This document shows positions 6,289 through 11,017 of a stretch of 11,017 nucleotides of DNA, in pieces. Position 1 is the stretch's first letter. Each line of letters starts with the position of its first letter. The notes beneath the pieces are model-generated. The model was given only the letters and a program-made list of their open reading frames with translations, searched no databases and was not told the origin of the DNA. Source of the stretch: an uncultured Actinomycetes bacterium. Lineage in GTDB: Bacteria; Actinomycetota; Actinomycetes; S36-B12. Location of the stretch: positions 1-11,017 of the forward strand of contig CALFIA010000211.1 of NCBI GenBank assembly GCA_937876275.1, written 5' to 3'. The position numbers were made by a program, and so were the translations under genes.

Positions 6289-6948
6289 CTACTGCTGGCG
6301 GGGAGGTTGGCGCGACAGCCATTCCTTGAACTCGGCATCCTGCTGCTCTCGCCACTCCACAACCTTGTCGGCGAGCTCCTGTGGCGTCACTTCGGTGATC
6401 TTCGGGAACTTGATTCCTTGCGCAATCAGAATTCGACCCGTCACGAGCGAGTCGGCATCGGCACCATGCCAGTCATCTTCGTTGAGCTCGAGACCGTATC
6501 GCTCTGCTGTTGGCTTGAGTCGACGCTGATTCTTGCCCTTCACGTACTTATCGAGCTGTCGGTCAATGACGTACGGGCAGATGATGACGGATGTTTTGAG
6601 TTCGCCTAGACCGTGGCGCTGGAGATTTGAGTTCAGGATTGGAATGTCGAAGCCGGTGTTGAAGCACACGATCGGCAGTCCGGAACTGTCGAGGAAGTCA
6701 CCGATCTCGGCTAGCGCTTCGGCTTGATCTTGGCCTTGAGATTGGCTGATCTCATTGGTGATGCCGTGCACCTCGCTTGCACGCTCCGGGATGTCGATAT
6801 CGACCTTGATGAGCCACGATCTGGTTTCCTGCGGCTCACCATTGCGGAAGACCACGGCAGCAGCGGTGACGATGCGATCTTCGGAGGTGTCGACGCCGGT
6901 GGTCTCGGTATCAAAGGCAACGAAGCCCTCATCGATCCAGGTGCTCAT
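6289..6948 (-). CDS. DnaQ-like (DEDDh) 3'-5' exonuclease
   Basis: A 219-residue nuclease of the RNase T/DnaQ superfamily, hydrolysing nucleic acid 3' ends with two metal ions. The catalytic set is complete: Asp13 and Glu15 in FDTETTG (Exo I), Asp101 in CFNTGFDIPIL (Exo II), and His161 with Asp166 in HGADAD (Exo III of the DEDDh type). The protein is a stand-alone exonuclease with no polymerase or helicase fused, resembling a group common in actinobacteria; it could proofread for DNA polymerase III or act in repair, and sequence alone does not decide. The ATG at 6948 has GAGAGGG five bases upstream and lies directly before the first strand. The frame is open to an ATG at 7053, but those 35 residues are unlike the family. 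It is divergent from the small RHH gene. Confidence 0.92.
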   Translation of the reverse strand: MSTWIDEGFVAFDTETTGVDTSEDRIVTAAAVVFRNGEPQETRSWLIKVDIDIPERASEVHGITNEISQSQGQDQAEALAEIGDFLDSSGLPIVCFNTGFDIPILNSNLQRHGLGELKTSVIICPYVIDRQLDKYVKGKNQRRLKPTAERYGLELNEDDWHGADADSLVTGRILIAQGIKFPKITEVTPQELADKVVEWREQQDAEFKEWLSRQPPRQQ

Positions 6949-7113
6949 GCGTGCCCTCTCCGTCGGCCGACACGGTGAACCTACCCTTTGCCTTCGTTCG
7001 CACCACGGATGTCCACAAGGACTCTGGCTCGTGAATGTGCCACCACCGGACAAGTCCTTGGCGCCCAGGGAGATCTAGCCCACATAGAGGGAGGTCGATG
7101 CGGAATTTCCCTC

Positions 7114-7128
7114 GTGTGTACGTCACAC
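7114..7128. promoter_or_regulatory. Inverted repeat upstream of the RHH gene, possible operator
   Basis: GTGTG (7114-7118) and CACAC (7124-7128) flank TACGT, ending 19 bases before the GTG of the RHH gene. Antitoxin-like RHH proteins usually repress their own promoter at such short palindromes. The operator role is inference. Confidence 0.35.
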
Positions 7129-7147
7129 TTATCGCAAGGGGGAATAC

Positions 7148-7321
7148 GTGGGGACTAAGGATCACAGGACAGCTCGACTCAATATGCGGCTCACGCCGGC
7201 TGAGTTGAGGTCCATTCGCGAAGCAGCAGCTGCTGCACAGATCAGCGTGTCAGCCTTCATGCTGTCAGCCGCACTCGAGAAGGCCGGGGCTCACCGCCCC
7301 ACTCCCACGAAATCGAGTTAG
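7148..7321 (+). CDS. Small ribbon-helix-helix protein, DUF1778/TacA antitoxin-like
   Basis: A 57-residue frame from GTG at 7148. The segment ARLNMRLTPAELRSIREAAA (9-28) followed by QISVSAFMLSAALEKA (31-46) has the plan of DUF1778/TacA-type ribbon-helix-helix antitoxins: a DNA-contacting strand with alternating residues (RLNMRL), a helix, the turn 'isvSaF', and a second helix. TacA-type proteins dimerise, repress their own operon and block a GNAT acetyltransferase toxin. No acetyltransferase or other toxin gene lies next to it on either side, and the C-terminal toxin-binding tail is only about 11 residues, so it may be a solitary regulator or a remnant. The GTG has AGGGGG five bases upstream, which decides the start. 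A GC-rich hairpin follows directly. Confidence 0.65.
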   Translation: MGTKDHRTARLNMRLTPAELRSIREAAAAAQISVSAFMLSAALEKAGAHRPTPTKSS

Positions 7322-7329
7322 AAAAGGGG

Positions 7330-7367
7330 CCGGCGCCCGCCCCACGGGGGTGAGGAGCGAACGCCGG
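7330..7367 (+). terminator. GC-rich hairpin after the RHH gene
   Basis: CCGGCG (7330-7335) pairs with CGCCGG (7362-7367). Inside are CGC/GCG (7338-7340 with 7357-7359) or, competing, CCCC-ACG-GGGG (7340-7350). It begins nine bases after the RHH stop. There is no T tract, as often in actinobacteria. The rest of the stretch to 7478 shows no gene. Confidence 0.45.
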
Positions 7368-7478
7368 TGCCTCATCGTACGTACACGAGATGAATTTCGT
7401 TGCAGAACGCATGTGATGGGCGCCACGAAATGTCGTAGAACCGTAGGAACAACGGCTCGAGTACTCACGTCCTCATGA

Positions 7479-7510
7479 CGAAGGGGCCGGGCAGACGCCC
7501 GACCCCTTCG
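7479..7510 (-). terminator. Strong hairpin after the lipoprotein gene
   Basis: CGAAGGGG (7479-7486) pairs with CCCCTTCG (7503-7510), and CGGGC (7488-7492) with GCCCG (7497-7501), around an AGAC loop with one C-A mismatch. It lies 13 bases beyond the lipoprotein stop. It has no U tract and could work in both directions. Confidence 0.7.
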
Positions 7511-7523
7511 ATACAGGTGTGAA

Positions 7524-8045
7524 CTAGCCGGCGAGGCAGCCCGCGGTAAAGAGCGCCTCGGGGATCTGCGCATCCGACGGGTAGGTCGTGCCGTTGATCG
7601 TGCCGCAGACATCTGCCGGCGCCTTGGGGATCCAGAACTGGCCCTCGGCTTCGAAGATGAACGAGGTGGGCGCACCCTGCGGCGAAGCGTTGTCGCCCTC
7701 GGAGTTCGACTCGGCGTCAGTTTCGGCGCCTTCTTCACCTGCGCCGCCGCCGAGAATTCCGGTGGCCACGGCCCATCCGTTGTCGCACTCGACACTTTGG
7801 GTCTCGAAGGTGTTGTTGGCATTGATCGCCTGGGCGGCCTTAAGTGCCTCGGGTGCAAGAGTGGCCTGATCGCAGGTGGTCATTCCACCGACAGCGGAGC
7901 CGGACGGAGCGGCTGAAGCAGCGGCAGAGGCGGGGGCCGAACTGGCGGCAGCGGTCGAGGAGCTGCTCGAGGAGCAGGCGCTCAAGCCCGCGATTGAGAG
8001 AGCTGCCGTGGCGGCAATGGCAGCGAACTTGATGGAACTACGCAT
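7524..8045 (-). CDS. Small cysteine-containing lipoprotein, function unknown
   Basis: A 173-residue predicted lipoprotein. The signal peptide (MRSSIKFAAIAATAALSIAG) ends in the lipobox LSAC, giving lipidated Cys24. Next comes a Ser/Ala/Pro linker (25-52), then a small domain with four further cysteines (58, 87, 147, 170) that could form two disulfides outside the cell. An acidic, low-complexity insert (EEGAETDAESNSEGDN, 104-119) interrupts it. The start is supported by AGGGA six bases before ATG 8045. I do not recognise the domain. Its Ser/Ala-rich linker is the type of sequence that actinobacterial PMT enzymes mannosylate. It is divergent from the Ig-repeat gene with a 168-base gap that should hold both promoters, though no convincing -35/-10 pair stands out. 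Confidence 0.85.
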   Translation of the reverse strand: MRSSIKFAAIAATAALSIAGLSACSSSSSSTAAASSAPASAAASAAPSGSAVGGMTTCDQATLAPEALKAAQAINANNTFETQSVECDNGWAVATGILGGGAGEEGAETDAESNSEGDNASPQGAPTSFIFEAEGQFWIPKAPADVCGTINGTTYPSDAQIPEALFTAGCLAG

Positions 8046-8213
8046 GTGGGATCCCTTGTTCGTGAGGAAGCTGACTCCTGATTGTGCGTGGTTTGTGACC
8101 TAAGAGGCGCGAAGAACACGCTGCCGTGAGCGTGATCTTGCCCTCGTCAGCGCATACCCTGGAGCAGTACGGCCAGTCGGTCGCGCGTCCATATAGAGGT
8201 GAACGGGCAGGTC

Positions 8214-9686
8214 ATGAAGCGAATCATTGGATCTATCGCAGCATTGGTTGTCGTTGCGTCAGGGCTCGCCCTTGCGACACCTGCCTCGGCTGACGGAGTC
8301 GTGAACCTCAACGTGCGCGATGGCATCGTGGGCGTGCAGCAGACCATCGATGCCCAGATCTCGACCAGCGGCGTAGGTGGCACCGGCACCGTGACCTTCA
8401 CTGCGAATGGCCAGACCATCGGCACCGACGATGTCGGACCGACACTCGGCTACAACGCCCAGGTGTACTGGACTCCGAGCACCGGAGGCGGACGCGTCAA
8501 CATCACCGCGACGTTCTCCGGCGGAGGAAGCGACTCGACATCAGTGAGTGTCGCCGCCGTCTCGACTCAGACCGACCTCAGTTCCCCGGGCTCCGCCGCG
8601 ACCGGCACCACGATCACGCTTACAGCTCAGGTCTATGCCAAGACCGGCTCATACGTGCCCACCGGCAATGTCACTTTCTACAAGAGCTCAGGCAGCAGCA
8701 TCGGCAATGGCAATCTGAACAACCAGGGCATCGCGACTCTCGCCTACCCGCTGGGCAATGCATCCGGGAATGTGTCGTTCTACGCGAAGTACAACGGCGA
8801 TTCAAATGCGAAGGCCTCGAACAACTCGGCAACCACGACGACCAAGGTGTCATCTCAGGGCTCGTCGGTGACTCTCTCAGTGCCGCAGACCAATTACCTC
8901 AACACTGCAGTTCCGTTGATAGCCACGATTAATCCGAACACCGGCACAGGCACGGTGACGTTCACTGTCTCGGGCAAGAACGTCGGTACCGCGAATGTGT
9001 CCGGTGGCACGGCATCGGTGACCTGGGTGCCCACTGCAACAGGCAATCCGAAGGTGACGGCTACCTACTCCGGTGGCAACGGCGTCTCAGGGTCTTCTGA
9101 CTCCAAGACCGTTGCGGTTGCCCAGGCATTGAAGACCGACACCATCTCGATTGATCCTGTCGGTTCGCAAGGGCCGATCCTCAATGGCCAGACATTCGTG
9201 CTGGCAAATGGAGCCTCAGTGCAGACCGTCAACTCCTCGGCATCGGGCCTGCCCGTGGCGATCGCGGTGGCCGGACCCTGCTCATTCACCACCGGGACCT
9301 CAACGTTCACTGTCCTGGGCGTCGATGGCAAGTGCACCATCGCAGCCTCGACAGCCGGTGGAAACGGCTTCGCACCGGGCAAGCTCACGTTCTACATCTC
9401 GACGACTACCGGAACCCAGACCGCAAACGTGGCAGCTCCCAAGTCGGGCTCCTACAAGAACGGCAAGACCCTCACTCTCGCCAAGGCGGGTACCGTCACC
9501 AACCTGAACCAGACAATTACCTGGAAGGTGAAGTCCGGCGGCTCATACTGCAAGATTTCAAAGTCGAAGGGCGCCGTCTACTTGAAGTTGGTCAAGAAGG
9601 GCAAGTGCACGGTGACCGGCACAGCCCCTGCCGTTGGCACCCAGTGGTCGGCCTACTCGACCACGCGCAACTACACGGTCACGTAA
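8214..9686 (+). CDS. Secreted protein with bacterial Ig-like repeats
   Basis: A 490-residue exported protein. The Sec signal peptide (MKRIIGSIAALVVVASGLAL, then ATPASA) is likely cut after residue 26. Three Ig-like repeats of the Big_3_5 type follow at about 28-116, 117-212 and 216-303, each with the pattern [GN]xVTF plus an added term and a closing ATY/AKY-GD/GG strand. The C-terminal part (about 310-490) holds two more beta-rich units with cysteines 356/374 and 446/465, each pair probably a disulfide. Thr, Ser and Gly are abundant. No sorting motif, membrane anchor or enzyme domain is seen, so it is released or wall-associated, perhaps in adhesion. The ATG at 8214 is chosen because it begins the signal peptide; GAGGTGA at 8196-8202 is a distant ribosome site, and the in-frame GTG at 8199 is an alternative adding five residues. 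Confidence 0.85.
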   Translation: MKRIIGSIAALVVVASGLALATPASADGVVNLNVRDGIVGVQQTIDAQISTSGVGGTGTVTFTANGQTIGTDDVGPTLGYNAQVYWTPSTGGGRVNITATFSGGGSDSTSVSVAAVSTQTDLSSPGSAATGTTITLTAQVYAKTGSYVPTGNVTFYKSSGSSIGNGNLNNQGIATLAYPLGNASGNVSFYAKYNGDSNAKASNNSATTTTKVSSQGSSVTLSVPQTNYLNTAVPLIATINPNTGTGTVTFTVSGKNVGTANVSGGTASVTWVPTATGNPKVTATYSGGNGVSGSSDSKTVAVAQALKTDTISIDPVGSQGPILNGQTFVLANGASVQTVNSSASGLPVAIAVAGPCSFTTGTSTFTVLGVDGKCTIAASTAGGNGFAPGKLTFYISTTTGTQTANVAAPKSGSYKNGKTLTLAKAGTVTNLNQTITWKVKSGGSYCKISKSKGAVYLKLVKKGKCTVTGTAPAVGTQWSAYSTTRNYTVT

Positions 9687-9706
9687 CCCCGCGATTGAGT
9701 AACAAG

Positions 9707-9742
9707 GTGAGGCGTGGGTTCCTACGGGGATTCACGCCTTAC
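9707..9742 (+). terminator. 16-bp hairpin with UACG tetraloop after the Ig-repeat gene
   Basis: Bases 9707-9722 pair with 9727-9742 along the whole length (mostly Watson-Crick, four G-T pairs) and close on C-TACG-G, a member of the very stable UNCG tetraloop class. It starts 21 bases after the Ig-repeat stop, as expected for an intrinsic terminator. Only a short T run (TTT, 9751-9753) lies downstream. TTGAGTAA (9695-9702) could compete for the outer right arm at 9739-9746. Confidence 0.7.
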
Positions 9743-9786
9743 TCAACTCATTTCGAAGCACCGGGTAGGGGCGCGAATCCCCGTAG
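9722..9786 (+). repeat. 12-base perfect inverted repeat spanning the Ig terminator and next leader
   Basis: Bases 9722-9733 are the exact reverse complement of 9775-9786, with 41 bases between. The left arm is the loop and 3' strand of the terminator hairpin. The right arm lies just before the DUF1345 gene and also forms a small GGGG/CCCC hairpin (9768-9771 with 9779-9782). The alternative pairings exclude one another, so this may be a regulatory fold, or simply a relic of duplication. Confidence 0.5.
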
Positions 9787-9809
9787 ACTCCATGCATGAG
9801 GAACGCCTG

Positions 9810-10439
9810 ATGCGTAACCGTTTTCGAAGGCAACTGTTCTTGTCGCTCGTACTCGGAGTGATTGTCGGAATCTTTACCTCGTACTTCGCGCGAATCTCAT
9901 TCGGCCCGTCGCTCGGCTGGGATGCCGCAGCACTCGCCTTCCTGCTTATGGTGTGGCGCGACCTCTGGCGCCTTGACGGGCCGCAGACGAAGGAGATCGC
10001 TGCGAGCGAGGATTCATCAGCCACCATTGACGACCTCATCGTGATTCTTGCGGCAGTCATAAGCCTCGTAACAGTGGTGTTCGTGCTCAGCCACCAGGGC
10101 TCGAGCAGCATGTCGGAGCGCGCTATACGCACGGCGCTTGGCATCGTCTCGGTGGTGCTGGCCTGGGCGGTGGTGCACACCATTTACACGCTTCGATACG
10201 CGAAGCTGTACTACACCGATCCTGAGGGTGGCATCGACTTTCATGCCGAGGAGCTACCCGCGTACTCCGACTTCGCCTACGTGGCCTTCGGAGTCGGCAT
10301 GGCCTTTCAGGTGGCTGATACGAATCTGAATACTCGAAAGTTTCGTGTCGTGGTGCTTCGCCATGCCCTCTTGTCCTTCATGTTCGCCACGATCATCGTG
10401 GCCGTGACCATCAATCTGGTGGCAGGCCTGAACGCCTGA
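9810..10439 (+). CDS. DUF1345 family integral membrane protein
   Basis: A 209-residue inner-membrane protein of the DUF1345 family, whose function is unknown. Hydrophobic segments are seen at about 8-27, 36-50, 73-95, 106-127, 153-168 and 180-206. The family signature is clear: LYYTDPEGGIDF (133-144) followed by DFAYVAFGVGMAFQVADTN (154-172) and LRHALLSFMFATIIVA (183-198). The ATG at 9810 is chosen because GAGGAA stands six bases upstream at 9798-9803; the in-frame ATG at 9792 would place that site inside the gene, and the frame is open further back to 9714 through the terminator hairpin. TAGACT at 9784-9789 may be a -10 box. It follows the Ig-repeat gene but is separated by a terminator, so it is probably a separate unit. 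Confidence 0.9.
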   Translation: MRNRFRRQLFLSLVLGVIVGIFTSYFARISFGPSLGWDAAALAFLLMVWRDLWRLDGPQTKEIAASEDSSATIDDLIVILAAVISLVTVVFVLSHQGSSSMSERAIRTALGIVSVVLAWAVVHTIYTLRYAKLYYTDPEGGIDFHAEELPAYSDFAYVAFGVGMAFQVADTNLNTRKFRVVVLRHALLSFMFATIIVAVTINLVAGLNA

Positions 10440-10450
10440 CCCGTATCGGG

Positions 10451-10480
10451 ACGCCCGCTGAACACTTTCGCGCGGCGTTT
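10451..10480 (+). terminator. Probable terminator after the DUF1345 gene
   Basis: ACGCC (10451-10455) pairs with GGCGT (10474-10478) and CGC (10456-10458) with GCG (10470-10472), with one bulged C and an 11-base loop, followed by TTT. It lies 12 bases after the DUF1345 stop. Confidence 0.45.
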
Positions 10481-10521
10481 GCCCCCTAGCCTGTGAGAAT
10501 CCGTTTCTGCGATTACTCTGC

Positions 10522-10557
10522 CCTCGACGGATATGCCGTCACCTGGCATTCGAGGAG
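10522..10557 (+). promoter_or_regulatory. Leader hairpin that can cover the ribosome site of the last gene
   Basis: CCTCGA (10522-10527) pairs with TCGAGG (10550-10555), and ATGCC (10533-10537) with GGCAT (10545-10549), giving 11 pairs with a 5-base bulge on one side. The right arm includes GAGG of the GAGGAG Shine-Dalgarno (10552-10557). An alternative hairpin, GACGG/CCGTC (10526-10530 with 10536-10540), would free it. Regulation is inference. Confidence 0.4.
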
Positions 10558-10562
10558 TCCGC

Positions 10563-10971
10563 ATGACGCGGCCGCTTTCACGTCATCCCTTGGTTTCGCG
10601 TGCGAGCCGCTTGGCGCTCGCCGTCCTGCTGGTCACCGGTTGGTCCGTCGTCGCCCTGAGCGTGTCCGCCCCCGCACAGGCCGCCATCATCGTGGCCGAG
10701 GATCCCGCTCCGGTCGATGCACCTGCTGACGCACCGGCCGACAACACCGCTCCCGATGCACCCGCAGACTCCGGGAATTCGCAGACCGACTCCTCAAGCT
10801 CGAAGCCACACGCTGACTCGTCTCATTCGGCGACCGATGATCCGACCGATGATCCATCTGAAGATCCGACCGACAACGCGTCGAGTGGCGCCAGCGATGA
10901 ACCGACCGACAACGCCTCTGATCAAGCCACGGACGAGCCGACTGATGCTGCCAGCGACGAAGCATCCGCTG
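10563..10971 (+). CDS. Secreted Asp/Ala/Pro/Ser/Thr-rich protein, 3' end missing
   Basis: The first 136 residues of an exported protein of unknown function. From ATG at 10563, with GAGGAG five bases upstream, there is a long basic N-region and hydrophobic core (LALAVLLVTGWSVVALSVS) ending APAQA, likely cut after residue 40. The rest is low complexity: DAPADAPAD-type units, a Ser/His patch, then repeated acidic pieces such as DDPTDDPSEDPTDN, DEPTDNAS and DEPTDAAS. Such Ser/Thr/Pro/Ala-rich stretches usually form extended extracellular linkers and are typical targets of actinobacterial O-mannosylation; a folded domain probably lay further on. The apparent final residues EIGRAHV and the stop come from sequencing adapter, so the true C-terminus is unknown. 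An in-frame ATG at 10533 lacks a ribosome site. Confidence 0.8.
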
Positions 10972-11017
10972 AGATCGGAAGAGCACACGTCTGAACTCCA
11001 GTCACCGATGTTTATCT
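10972..11017 (+). other. Illumina TruSeq-type adapter sequence (not genomic)
   Basis: From 10972 the bases are A, then GATCGGAAGAGC, ACACGTCTGAACTCCAGTCAC, the known TruSeq read-1 adapter. Then CGATGT(TT) fits an index, and ATCT begins the constant sequence after the index. The contig has run through a library insert into adapter. Reading frames crossing this point produce the familiar false peptides EIGRAHV (plus strand) and MCSSDL or LFRS (minus strand). Confidence 0.97.

Noticed and set aside
7265..7858. 197-codon leftward frame overlapping the RHH gene and the lipoprotein
   Set aside because: It crosses a strong terminator hairpin and is an Arg/Pro/Ser-rich out-of-frame shadow.
9761..9793. 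T-arm-like GGGG/CCCC hairpin followed by a CCA, resembling the 3' end of a tRNA or an att-site remnant
   Set aside because: The loop is not TTCGAAT-like at its 5' side, no matching acceptor 5' strand is found upstream, and no integrase is present.
10660..10971. Possible CRISPR array or DNA tandem repeat in the Asp/Ala/Pro/Thr-rich coding region
   Set aside because: The repeats are short, irregular and kept at protein level; no constant repeat-spacer unit exists.
10687..10988. Minus-strand frames beginning MLFRSQ and MCSSDL
   Set aside because: Their starts lie in sequencing adapter, and the rest is antisense to the low-complexity secreted protein.

Overview
The window looks like chromosomal DNA of a high-GC actinobacterium. 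The support is the PMT/rsmI/metG gene cluster, GTG starts, a likely leaderless mannosyltransferase gene with its -10 box six bases from the start codon, lipoproteins with Ala/Ser-rich linkers, and GC-rich terminator hairpins without long U tracts. I cannot name the genus. Nothing points to a phage, plasmid or transposon. The last 46 bases are not genomic: they are Illumina TruSeq-type adapter, so this is the end of a draft contig.

Left part (1-4177): metG (cut by the left edge) and rsmI run leftwards with a 9-base gap. Facing away from rsmI is a protein O-mannosyltransferase gene (PMT), the arrangement I know from mycobacteria. PMT converges, with only four bases between stop codons, on a DUF305 lipoprotein gene.

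Middle (4299-6948): a tRNA-Ala(CGC) with a terminator faces a leftward cluster. That cluster is a SOUL heme-binding-family gene, then a 56-aa zinc ribbon, a 40-aa hydrophobic peptide and a 78-aa protein with serine at nearly every third residue. The zinc ribbon and the hydrophobic peptide are short, tightly spaced reading frames found by hand. Upstream, in the same direction, are a DUF2461 protein and a DnaQ-like 3'-5' exonuclease.

Right part (7098-10971): a 57-aa ribbon-helix-helix protein resembling DUF1778/TacA antitoxins, with no toxin beside it; a cysteine-containing lipoprotein; divergently, a secreted protein of Ig-like repeats; a DUF1345 membrane protein; and the start of a secreted Asp/Ala/Pro/Ser/Thr-rich protein that runs into the adapter.

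The genes are mostly housekeeping or envelope functions. A plausible functional thread is that PMT could O-mannosylate the Ser/Thr/Ala/Pro-rich exported proteins encoded here. The least explained element is the SOUL / zinc ribbon / hydrophobic peptide / Ser-x-x repeat cluster.
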